From positions 920,906 through 984,905 of the forward strand of contig NZ_CP024904.1 of NCBI RefSeq assembly GCF_003330765.1: a DNA stretch of 64,000 bases, in the 5' to 3' direction. Position numbers and translations under genes: made by a program. Of this stretch, positions 18,053 to 25,497 are shown one piece after another (positions within the stretch are counted from its first letter, which is position 1; each line of letters starts with the position of its first letter). This stretch comes from Burkholderia pyrrocinia. Its GTDB lineage: Bacteria > Pseudomonadota > Gammaproteobacteria > Burkholderiales > Burkholderiaceae. Below the pieces are notes generated by a model. That model was not told the DNA's origin. It worked only from the letters and a program-made list of their open reading frames with translations, and ran no database searches.

Positions 18053-18466
18053 ATGCGTTACGTTTCGCTGGAGTCGAAGAAGGACGAGCTGCTGCTGGCG
18101 GCTCGCGTGCTGATGATGATCCTGTTCGTGCTGTTCGGCTGGCAGAAGCTGAACGGTTTTTCGGGCACGGTCGCGTACATGGCGTCGACGGGGAACCCGG
18201 CGCCCGAACTGGCGGCCGCGATCGCGGTGGCGGTCGAACTGGCCGGCGGCGTGCTGATCGCGATCGGCTTCTATACGCGTCCGCTCGCACTGGTGTTCGC
18301 CGCCTATACGCTCGCGACCGCGCTGATCGGCCATCGCTACTGGGCGCTGCAGGGGATGGACCAGTACATGGCGATGATCAACTTCTACAAGAACGTGAGC
18401 ATCATCGGCGGATTGCTGTTGCTCGCGCTGAGCGGGCCGGGGCGGTATTCGTTCGACCGGAAGTAA
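18053..18466 (+). CDS. DoxX family membrane protein
   Basis: A 137-residue inner-membrane protein with four transmembrane helices and the DoxX pattern: 'LLLAARVLMMILFVLFGWQKL' in the first helix and 'ELAGGVLIAIGFYTRPLAL' in the middle. The family is tied to thiol or sulfur oxidation and membrane oxidoreductase complexes, but function is rarely known. The ATG at 18053 gives the family's usual start. Upstream in-frame sequence is arginine-rich and unlikely to be translated. A good terminator follows. Confidence 0.87.
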   Translation: MRYVSLESKKDELLLAARVLMMILFVLFGWQKLNGFSGTVAYMASTGNPAPELAAAIAVAVELAGGVLIAIGFYTRPLALVFAAYTLATALIGHRYWALQGMDQYMAMINFYKNVSIIGGLLLLALSGPGRYSFDRK

Positions 18467-18497
18467 AGCAGAGCGAAATTTCTGTTCGGTGTGACAG

Positions 18498-18530
18498 GCC
18501 CGGTGCGCGGATGTGCACCGGGCTTTGTTT
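18498..18530 (+). terminator. Intrinsic terminator after the DoxX gene
   Basis: A GCCCGGTGC / GCACCGGGC nine-base-pair stem with an eight-base loop (18498-18523) is followed by TTTGTTT. This is a standard rho-independent terminator 31 bases after the DoxX stop. Confidence 0.85.
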
Positions 18531-18721
18531 ATCTGGGGCGATGGATGTGTCGTCTGCAGTTCCGGAAATCGTGATCGTGACAGGGTGCGGATGCACCGGT
18601 TGTGACGAACTCTCCGGGCGGGCGATCGTCGTCGTTCCGTAATCGTTTTGCATTAAAATCGCACGCAAATCAGTGACAGGCAGCGGTCCGGTTCGCCATT
18701 TCACGGAAATCGAGAGGGCAC

Positions 18722-18961
18722 ATGTCCAGGGTCATCGCGGGCGTTGTGATCGGGATTGTATTTCTCGTCATTGCCGCATTTACTGCAATGTCGCCCCATC
18801 CCCAGATCGAATTCATGACCAAGACGGGTGACAGGGTCGCCTATCCGCAGGGCGGGATGAGCTACGGCATGAAGGTCGGGGGCAAGATGACCGTCCTCTA
18901 TCAGGCGGAGGCGCCTTCCCGCACGGCTTCCGCACAAATCGCACTCAATGACAGCAACTGA
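18722..18961 (+). CDS. Small hypothetical membrane-anchored protein
   Basis: A 79-residue protein with one N-terminal transmembrane helix (about residues 4-23) and a short polar extracytoplasmic part rich in Gly and Met ('GGMSYGMKVGGKM'). GAGAGG precedes the ATG. I do not recognise the family. Its last 14 bases overlap the start of the SDR gene, implying translational coupling. A possible -10 box (TAAAAT, 18654-18659) lies upstream, but the -35 region is weak. Confidence 0.65.
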   Translation: MSRVIAGVVIGIVFLVIAAFTAMSPHPQIEFMTKTGDRVAYPQGGMSYGMKVGGKMTVLYQAEAPSRTASAQIALNDSN

Positions 18962-19913
18962 TTCATCGACTCCTCCCGCAACTGTCCTGCTGATCGGTGC
19001 ATCCGGTCTCCTCGGCAGGGCCGTTGCCGCATCGCTGGCCCGCGAATCATCCATCGGCCTGGTGGCCACGGTGAGAAATCCGAAGACCGCCGGCGCCGCG
19101 CTCCTCGCACTGCCACCAGAAAACCTCGCGCTCGTCGACGTGCTTGACCACACAGTGCTTGAGCGTCTGTTCGAGTCAAAGAAGCCCGCCGCCGTCATCC
19201 TCTGCGCAGCGGAACGCCGCCCCGACGTCTGCGAACGCGACCCTGCCGCCGCACGCGCGATCAACGTCACCGCACCGGCCCGCATCGGCGCGCTCGCCGC
19301 GCGATATGGCGCATGGACGCTCGGCATCTCCACCGACTACGTATTCGACGGCAAGTCCGCCCCGTACCGTGAAGACGCCACCCCGAACCCGCTGAACATC
19401 TACGGCCGCACCAAACTGGAAGGCGAGGCGGCACTCCTCGCCGCGTCGCCGCTGTCCTGCGTGCTGCGCCTGCCATTGCTCTACGGCCCGATCACCGACT
19501 GGAGCGAATCGGCCGTCACGAGCCTCGTCCCGGCGATCGTCGCTTCCGCGCGCCCGGGTGCCGACGCGGTCGGCATGGACGCATGGGCGATCCGTTACCC
19601 GACCTACACGCCGGATGTCGCGCAGGTGATCCGCGACCTGACGCTGCGTCATCTCGCGGGCTCGCCCGTCACGGGCATCCGTCACTGGTCGGGCAAGGAG
19701 CCGATGACGAAGTACGACATCGCGCAGCGGATCGCGGCCGCACTCGGCATCGCGGCATCGCTCACGCCGATCGACCAGCCGACCGACGCGACGCCGCGTC
19801 CGTACGATTGCCATCTGGATGCATCGCGCGTGCGCGAACTCGGGATCGATTACGCGACGCCGTTCGATACCGCGTTGCGTGCCGTGCTGCGCGATGCGCC
19901 GCGGGCGTTGTAG
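18948..19913 (+). CDS. RmlD/MAT2B-like NAD(P)-binding SDR
   Basis: A 321-residue extended short-chain dehydrogenase. The nucleotide motif GASGLLG is near residue 17, 'STDYVFDG' lies in the middle and the catalytic pair is in 'YGRTK'. This combination is that of dTDP-4-dehydrorhamnose reductase (RmlD) and its relative MAT2B. No other rhamnose genes are nearby, so I call only the family. It overlaps the small membrane protein gene by 14 bases and is followed by the retron promoter. Confidence 0.85.
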   Translation: MTATDSSTPPATVLLIGASGLLGRAVAASLARESSIGLVATVRNPKTAGAALLALPPENLALVDVLDHTVLERLFESKKPAAVILCAAERRPDVCERDPAAARAINVTAPARIGALAARYGAWTLGISTDYVFDGKSAPYREDATPNPLNIYGRTKLEGEAALLAASPLSCVLRLPLLYGPITDWSESAVTSLVPAIVASARPGADAVGMDAWAIRYPTYTPDVAQVIRDLTLRHLAGSPVTGIRHWSGKEPMTKYDIAQRIAAALGIAASLTPIDQPTDATPRPYDCHLDASRVRELGIDYATPFDTALRAVLRDAPRAL

Positions 19914-19952
19914 GATCCGGCGCGCAGTGGCGGCGCCGGCCCGCCGCCATGT

Positions 19953-19981
19953 TTGACACACCGCGTCCGCGGCCATTAAAG
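19953..19981 (+). promoter_or_regulatory. Sigma70-like promoter of the retron RNA
   Basis: A perfect TTGACA -35 box (19953-19958) is followed after 17 bases by TTAAAG (19976-19981), or after 16 by ATTAAA, as a -10 box. Transcription would start near 19988, exactly at the a1 arm of the candidate retron RNA. Confidence 0.7.
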
Positions 19982-19988
19982 TCGCGAC

Positions 19989-20154
19989 GCGGGCCGGTGG
20001 GTCAAGCACACGCCCGGAACAGGCAGCCGATGTTCCAGGACTACGGGGCTACCCCGTGGATGAGATCGACACCCCGATGCGTCGCAAGAGCGCGGGTTGC
20101 GCGTCGCGCAACGACTGCTCTCGCAGCACCAGTCACGTTGACTCATCGTCCCGC
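19989..20154 (+). ncRNA. Candidate retron msr-msd RNA
   Basis: The 17-base arm a1 (19989-20005) pairs with a2 (20138-20154) at 16 of 17 positions, counting two G-U pairs, with one mismatch. The base directly after a1 is G20006 in 'AAGC', the position and context of the branching guanosine in known retrons. The msr part holds two hairpins: GGAACA/TGTTCC (20016-20021 with 20031-20036) and a stem of ACGGGG/CCCCGT plus two flanking pairs (20041-20048 with 20052-20059). The msd part forms a bulged hairpin from 20078 to 20128, with AGAGC/GCTCT and a GTTGCG/CGCAAC tip (20096-20101 with 20107-20112). The RT gene starts 12 bases after a2. The expected msDNA is small, roughly 60-70 nucleotides (inference). 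Confidence 0.8.
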
Positions 20155-20166
20155 CCATCAATTTCC

Positions 20167-21516
20167 ATGTACGCGCCCCTGTTCGACACCACCCGCACGA
20201 TTGCCGAAGCGATGCTGGCCGGTTCGCCCGAACGCGGCAGCATCGTCGCCCGGATGGCGGCCGTGCTCGGCGCTGCGCCGGCCTGGGCGCACGAAGTCGC
20301 GGATGCCGCGCTCGCCCGCTTCGGCGCGCACTGGGCCGAAGCCGACCTCGACGCGCTTGCAGCGGACCTGGCCGAGGCGCCCGGATTCGTCAGCGCATGG
20401 TATGGCGACCATCGGCCGACCGTGATCCGCGTCGTGCGGCGGCCGCCGGTCCAGCGGCCGTTGCCGGCGCCGCTCGCCGGCTGCGACGTGCCGCAATGGG
20501 CGACGCCGGGCGATCTCGCCGGCTGGCTCGGCATGCGCGTGCCGGAACTCGACTGGCTGTCCGACCACTGGCGCGTCGACGCGCGCAGCAGCGCAACGCC
20601 GCTGCATCACTACACCTACGTTGCGGTCGACAAGCGAAGCGGCGGGTGCCGCCTGATCGAGATTCCGAAGGGACGGCTACGCGAAGCGCAGCGCCGCATC
20701 CTGCACGGGCTGCTCGATTGCATTGCGCCGCACGGCGCGGCCCACGGTTTTCGCAAGGGGCACGGGATCGTGTCGTTTGCGGCGCCGCATGCGGATCGCG
20801 ATGTCGTGGTCCGCTTCGATCTCGCGGATTTCTTCGTGTCGGTGCGCGCCGCACGGGTCCATGCGCTGTTCGTCACGCTCGGGTATCCGGCCGAAGTCGC
20901 GCGCACGCTCACCGGGCTGTGCACCAATCGCGTGCCGTCGGCGCGGCTGCTCGCGCCGGACCTGCGCGACCGGTTCGACTGGATCGGCCGCCAGCGCTAT
21001 CGCGAACGGCATCTGCCGCAGGGCGCGCCGACGTCGCCGGCGCTGGCGAACCTGAGCGCCTTCCGGTTCGACCTGCGGCTCGCCGCGCTCGCGCGTTCGC
21101 TCGATGCGACCTACACGCGCTATGCCGACGATCTCGCGTTTTCGGGTGGCCGCGCGCTCGCGCGCGACGTCGAGCGGCTGCAGGTCAGGGTCGCCGCGAT
21201 CGCGCTCGAGGAAGGCTTTGCGCTGCAACTGCGCAAGACGCGCGTGATGCGGCGCGGCGCGCGGCAGCAACTGGCCGGCGTGGTCGTCAATCGTCATCCG
21301 AATCTGGCGCGCGATGAGTTCGATCTCCTGAAGGCCATCCTGACCAATTGCATCCGGCGCGGGCCGGCCTCGCAGAATCGCGACGCGCATCCGGATTTCC
21401 GCGCGCATCTCGCCGGACGCGTCGCGCATGCGGCCGCGCTGAACGCGGCGCGCGGCGCGAAGCTGTGCGCGCTGTTCGACCGGATCGCGTGGCATACCCC
21501 CGATGCAGACCGGTAA
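20167..21516 (+). CDS. Retron-type reverse transcriptase
   Basis: A 449-residue RNA-directed DNA polymerase. Residues 1 to about 135 are an extension without a recognised domain. The RT core then has 'YVAVDKRSGGCRLIEIPK' (151-168, RT1), 'FDLADFF' (217-223, first catalytic Asp), 'LPQGAPTSPALAN' (283-295), and the catalytic box Y319-A-D321-D322. It ends with a thumb holding 'KTRVMRRGARQQLAGVVVN'. The core and C-terminal 'HPDFRAHLAGRVA' resemble, from memory, the myxobacterial Mx162-type retron RTs rather than E. coli Ec86. No group II intron maturase or DGR features are seen. A start at 20056 inside the RNA is possible. No classic effector gene is adjacent. Confidence 0.93.
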   Translation: MYAPLFDTTRTIAEAMLAGSPERGSIVARMAAVLGAAPAWAHEVADAALARFGAHWAEADLDALAADLAEAPGFVSAWYGDHRPTVIRVVRRPPVQRPLPAPLAGCDVPQWATPGDLAGWLGMRVPELDWLSDHWRVDARSSATPLHHYTYVAVDKRSGGCRLIEIPKGRLREAQRRILHGLLDCIAPHGAAHGFRKGHGIVSFAAPHADRDVVVRFDLADFFVSVRAARVHALFVTLGYPAEVARTLTGLCTNRVPSARLLAPDLRDRFDWIGRQRYRERHLPQGAPTSPALANLSAFRFDLRLAALARSLDATYTRYADDLAFSGGRALARDVERLQVRVAAIALEEGFALQLRKTRVMRRGARQQLAGVVVNRHPNLARDEFDLLKAILTNCIRRGPASQNRDAHPDFRAHLAGRVAHAAALNAARGAKLCALFDRIAWHTPDADR

Positions 21517-21840
21517 ACCGCCGGGCCCGCATCGACTCCGGCCGGCAACTCGTGCAACACAAAGCCGTGCACTGCTATCATTCGCGCCATGCCGCGCCAG
21601 TGCCATGGTGCGGTTCAGAACTTGCCGCAGCCGTTCGCCGTGCCTTCGTGCGCGGCGTGCCGCGCGTTGCCGGCCCGGCCCTGTCTGTCATTGACGCGCG
21701 ACGTCGTTTAGTGCGCGTCGCGCAAACCGTGCCGGTTCAGGCAAACGATTCACCTATTTGACAGCACCGATCGGCGGAACTTCATGGTAGGTTCGCCCAT
21801 CGGAGCTTTTTGCAAAAACATGCCCAAAGAGGATGAATAC
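21517..21840. other. Intergenic region with possible H-NS gene promoter
   Basis: About 320 bases between the RT and the H-NS-type gene. A perfect TTGACA is at 21758-21763, but the region 16-18 bases on has only weak -10 matches (TTCATG, TAGGTT). It could promote the H-NS-type gene. No small ORF here looks like a retron effector. I see no hairpin with a T run after the RT. Confidence 0.45.
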
Positions 21841-22170
21841 ATGACCCAGGCCCTGCAGGAACTCGAAGCACAACTTCGGGACCTGAACATCAAGCTGTCG
21901 GATGCGAAGCAGAAGGAGAAGCAGGCCGCACTCGCGGCATTCAAGGAACAGGTCGAGCTTTTGGGAATCTCGCAGCAGGAAGTGCTGAGCGCGCTCGGCT
22001 ATATCGTCCAGCGAAAGCGCAAGGCGCCGGCCAAGTACTACGATCCGACGACCGGCCGTTCGTGGTCGGGCCGCGGCCCGAGACCGAAATGGCTCGAAGG
22101 CAAGGATCTCGACACGCTCGCCGTCGACCGCGGGGCCAAGGCCTGGTGGCCCGGGGACGATCAGGGCTGA
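21841..22170 (+). CDS. H-NS family nucleoid-associated protein
   Basis: A 109-residue H-NS/BpH type protein. An N-terminal coiled-coil oligomerisation helix ('LEAQLRDLNIKLSDAKQKEKQAAL') is followed by a linker and the C-terminal DNA-binding motif 'KYYDPTTGRSWSGRGPRPKWL', the betaproteobacterial form of the H-NS AT-hook-like loop. AGAGG lies eight bases before the chosen ATG at 21841; an upstream ATG at 21820 is less likely. It would silence AT-rich or foreign DNA. The adjacency to the retron may be chance. Confidence 0.9.
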   Translation: MTQALQELEAQLRDLNIKLSDAKQKEKQAALAAFKEQVELLGISQQEVLSALGYIVQRKRKAPAKYYDPTTGRSWSGRGPRPKWLEGKDLDTLAVDRGAKAWWPGDDQG

Positions 22171-22455
22171 AGCCGGCCGCGCCGCAAGGCCGCCCGGCGC
22201 CGTCCGGTTCGCGCGAGCGGGCCTGCCGGCAACGCCGCAGCACACTGTCTTTCATCCGGTGTCCGGCCTGACCGCGACATCGCCGGCTTCGCCGCCGACA
22301 CCGGATCGCCGCTTTCCCGTTCATTGCCCGCAGATGCCCGCTTGCCGTCCCGGAAGCGGGCGCTGAAGCGCGCCCCCGCGCCAGCCCCCGTTCACCGGCC
22401 CGTCATCCGCGGGCACAGGCCGTAGAATGTCGCCGGACATTCGTGGCAGGACACC

Positions 22456-23703
22456 ATGGCAGCAAACATGAAATCTTCCACGCTCGGCGGCCCGTCGGCC
22501 CCGCGCGTGGAGCAGGTCGGGTCGTACGCGTGGAAAGCGCTGGCCGGGTCGGCGATCGGCTATGCGATGGACGGCTTCGACCTGCTGATCCTCGGCTTCA
22601 TGCTGCCGGCGATCACGGCGGCGCTGCAGCTGACGCCCGGGCAGGGCGGCGCGCTGGTCACGTGGACGCTGATCGGCGCGGTCGCGGGCGGCATCGTGTT
22701 CGGCGCGCTGAGCGACCGCTACGGGCGCGTGCGCGTGCTGACCTGGACGATCCTGCTGTTCGCGATCTTCACCGGCCTGTGCGCGTTCGCGCGCGGCTTC
22801 TGGGATCTGCTCGTCTACCGCACCATCGCGGGCATCGGCCTGGGCGGCGAGTTCGGGATCGGCATGGCGCTCGCGGCGGAAGCGTGGCCGGCCAGCAAGC
22901 GTGCGCGCGTGTCGTGCTACGTCGCGCTCGGCTGGCAGGCCGGCGTGCTGCTGGCCGCGCTGCTGACGCCGTTCCTGCTGCTCCACATCGGCTGGCGCGG
23001 CATGTTCCTGGTCGGCGTGCTGCCCGCGCTGCTCGCGTGGGCGATGCGCAACAAGCTGCACGAGCCGGAAGCGTTCGTGCAGCGCGCGGCGCAGCCGAAG
23101 TCCAACGCGTTCCGCATGCTCGTCGCGGACGGCCGCACCGCGCGCACGAGCCTCGGCATCGTGATCCTCTGTTCGGTCCAGAACTTCGGCTACTACGGGA
23201 TCATGATCTGGCTGCCGACCTTCCTGTCGAAACAGATGGGCTTCTCGCTGACGAAGTCGGGGCTATGGACGGCAGCGACCGTCGTCGGGATGATGATCGG
23301 CGTCTGGGTGTTCGGGCAACTGGCCGACCGCATCGGGCGCAAGCCGACGTTCCTGCTGTACCAGCTCGGCTCGGTCGCGACGGTCATCGCGTATGCGCGG
23401 CTGTCGGACCCGACGGCGATGCTGTGGGCCGGCGCGCTGATGGGCATGTTCGTCAACGGCATGGTCGGCGGCTACGGGGCGCTGATGTCCGAAGGCTATC
23501 CGACGGCCGCGCGCGCGACCGCGCAGAACGTGCTGTGGAACATCGGCCGCGCTGTGGGCGGCTTCGGTCCGGTCGCGGTCGGCGCGCTCGCCGCGCACTA
23601 CTCGTTCCAGACGGCCATCACGCTGCTCGCCGGCCTCTACGTGCTCGACATGGTCGCGACGTTGTTCCTGATTCCCGAGCTCAAGGGCGTCGAGCTCGAA
23701 TGA
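22456..23703 (+). CDS. MFS transporter, aromatic acid:H+ symporter type
   Basis: A 415-residue 12-helix major facilitator. 'GYAMDGFDLLILGF' in helix 1 carries the conserved Asp of AAHS-type transporters (PcaK, BenK), and 'GALSDRYGRVRVL' is the loop 2-3 motif. GCAGGA precedes the ATG. It lies at the left end of the aromatic acid region and may import a related organic acid, but it is separated from the gallate-type genes by several kilobases, so the substrate is open. Confidence 0.87.
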   Translation: MAANMKSSTLGGPSAPRVEQVGSYAWKALAGSAIGYAMDGFDLLILGFMLPAITAALQLTPGQGGALVTWTLIGAVAGGIVFGALSDRYGRVRVLTWTILLFAIFTGLCAFARGFWDLLVYRTIAGIGLGGEFGIGMALAAEAWPASKRARVSCYVALGWQAGVLLAALLTPFLLLHIGWRGMFLVGVLPALLAWAMRNKLHEPEAFVQRAAQPKSNAFRMLVADGRTARTSLGIVILCSVQNFGYYGIMIWLPTFLSKQMGFSLTKSGLWTAATVVGMMIGVWVFGQLADRIGRKPTFLLYQLGSVATVIAYARLSDPTAMLWAGALMGMFVNGMVGGYGALMSEGYPTAARATAQNVLWNIGRAVGGFGPVAVGALAAHYSFQTAITLLAGLYVLDMVATLFLIPELKGVELE

Positions 23704-23781
23704 GCGCGGCGAGCCGGGGTTCGCTCGCGGCCGGAACCCGACGCGGGCGCACGCACCGCAACGATTTCACCGGAATTCACG

Positions 23782-24339
23782 ATGCACCAGAAGAACAGGA
23801 CGATCGGCGTGATGGGCTCGGGCAAGGAACCGTGGCTGGCGTTTTCTGAACCGCTCGGCGCGTGGCTCGCGCAGGCCGGCTTCAACCTGCTGACGGGCGG
23901 CGGGCAGGGCGTGATGCTGGCGGTCGCGCGCGCATTTGCCGGCGTGCCCGGGCGGGCCGGACGATCGATCGGCATCCTGCCGACGCAGGCCGATCCGCTC
24001 GCGGGTTTCGTGCCGCTCGACGGTTATCCGCATCCGTTCGTCGACATCCCGATCCTCACGCCGCTGCCGCGCCGCGAACCGGGCGCCGATCCGCAGACGA
24101 TCAACCGCAACTACGTGAACGTGCTGAGCAGCGACCTGATCGTCGCGCTGCCGGGCGGGCACGGCACGGCCGAGGAGATTGCGCTCGCGCAGCGCTGGTG
24201 CAAGCCGCTCGTCTGCTTCGGGCCGGACGGCGCGTTCCGCGAGCTTGCCGCAGGGGCCGTGTGCACGTCGTCGCTCGACGACGTGATCCGGTTCGTGGAA
24301 GACGCGTTTTCGGCGGAGCAGGTGCAGGCGCTGCGATAG
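23782..24339 (+). CDS. LOG family (lysine decarboxylase-like fold) protein
   Basis: A 185-residue Rossmann-fold protein of the LOG/TIGR00725 type. 'LLTGGGQGVMLAVARAF' binds nucleotide and 'ALPGGHGTAEEI' matches the PGGxGTxxE signature of cytokinin-activating phosphoribohydrolases and their relatives. It would act on a nucleoside monophosphate in the cytosol, but family members outside LOG proper have uncertain substrates. It lies 78 bases after the MFS gene on the same strand. Confidence 0.87.
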   Translation: MHQKNRTIGVMGSGKEPWLAFSEPLGAWLAQAGFNLLTGGGQGVMLAVARAFAGVPGRAGRSIGILPTQADPLAGFVPLDGYPHPFVDIPILTPLPRREPGADPQTINRNYVNVLSSDLIVALPGGHGTAEEIALAQRWCKPLVCFGPDGAFRELAAGAVCTSSLDDVIRFVEDAFSAEQVQALR

Positions 24340-24396
24340 TTCACGCGATCGGCTTCGATCGCATGCGTTGCGACGTCCGCACACCATGGCCGGTTC

Positions 24397-25293
24397 TTAC
24401 TGCTGCCGGCCGTCCAGCAGGTCGAGTACCTGCGCCCAGTCGAACGGCAGCAGCGCTTCGTAGTCGAGCCCGCGTGCGGCCATCCTGTCGACGAAACGAT
24501 CCTGCACGCGCGCGCACGCGTCGCTCATGTCCGGCGCGATGCCGCCTTCGCGCAGCGTTTCGCTCACTTCGCGCATTTCCGCCGCGCGCCGGCGGCCGTG
24601 TTCGGCCACGCGGCTGATCAGGTAGCCGGGCAGGTCGGGCGACGTCGCGAACGGGTCGAAGGTCTGCCGCAATGACGCGAGCACGAGCGCATCGGCCCCG
24701 TACGCGCGGGCGGCGCCCAGGCACTCGACGGTCAACGCTTCGATGCCCTTGATCATCACGCTGCGGCACATCTTCGCCGCCGACGCGACGCCGACACGGG
24801 TCGACACGGCCCGCGCATTGAAGCCGAGCGCCTTCAGCTCGCACGCGAGCGCTTCGGCCTGCGGGCCGCCCAGCAGCATCGGCACGGCGAGCCCGAAAGG
24901 CGGCACGGGTGCCATCACGGCCGATTCGACATAGCGGCCGCCGGCGGCTTCGATCAGCCGCTGGCCGTGCTGCTTCATCGCGGGCGACACCGAGTTGATG
25001 TCGATGTAAGTCTGGCCCGGGCGGATGCAGGCCGCCGCGGCTTCGACGACGTCGGTGTCGGACGACGCCGTGACGGCGGAGACGATCCACCGCGCATCGC
25101 GGATCGCATCGGCGAGGGTCGGCGCGGCCTGCACGTTCAGGCGCGCGGCCTTGTCGCGCATCGCCGGCGCGGCGCGTGCGTCGTCGAGCTGCCGGTCGTA
25201 CATCGTCACGCGCACGTTGCGCGCGGCCAGCGCACCGCCGAGCAGGCCGCCGGCTTCGCCGAATCCGATGAACGCGAGCGTCGATTCGTTCAC
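24397..25293 (-). CDS. NAD(P)-dependent beta-hydroxyacid dehydrogenase-like protein
   Basis: A 298-residue protein of the 6-phosphogluconate dehydrogenase-like superfamily with a DUF1932-type C-terminal domain. The N-terminal 'LAFIGFGEAGGLLGGALAAR' is a Rossmann motif (GxGxxG variant with GFGEAG). The middle helix carries 'KMCRSVMIKGIEAL', where the first Lys takes the place of the catalytic lysine. Such genes are frequent in aromatic-acid clusters. It lies 204 bases downstream of the tandem-HTH LysR gene on the same strand and may belong to its regulon. Confidence 0.85.
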   Translation of the reverse strand: MNESTLAFIGFGEAGGLLGGALAARNVRVTMYDRQLDDARAAPAMRDKAARLNVQAAPTLADAIRDARWIVSAVTASSDTDVVEAAAACIRPGQTYIDINSVSPAMKQHGQRLIEAAGGRYVESAVMAPVPPFGLAVPMLLGGPQAEALACELKALGFNARAVSTRVGVASAAKMCRSVMIKGIEALTVECLGAARAYGADALVLASLRQTFDPFATSPDLPGYLISRVAEHGRRRAAEMREVSETLREGGIAPDMSDACARVQDRFVDRMAARGLDYEALLPFDWAQVLDLLDGRQQ

Positions 25294-25497
25294 GTGTGTC
25301 GCTCCTTCAGAACGTGAGTCGGCCAGAGGCCGTGACGCGCATCGCGCGAAGCGGCGGCGCGCCGGGAACAGCGGTATCCCGGTCGTTTATGGCGATACGG
25401 CGGCTCGATGCCGGGCTGATCGGCCTGCGTGGGAAATTGTCGGCCGCCGGCTGCCGCACATGCAATGCGAACCCGGCGCGACAGCCATGCGCTCTCT

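Noticed and set aside
20167..21516. Group II intron maturase or diversity-generating retroelement RT
   Set aside because: No maturase X/En domain, no intron RNA structure, no template/variable repeats; a1/a2 arms and RT motifs fit a retron.
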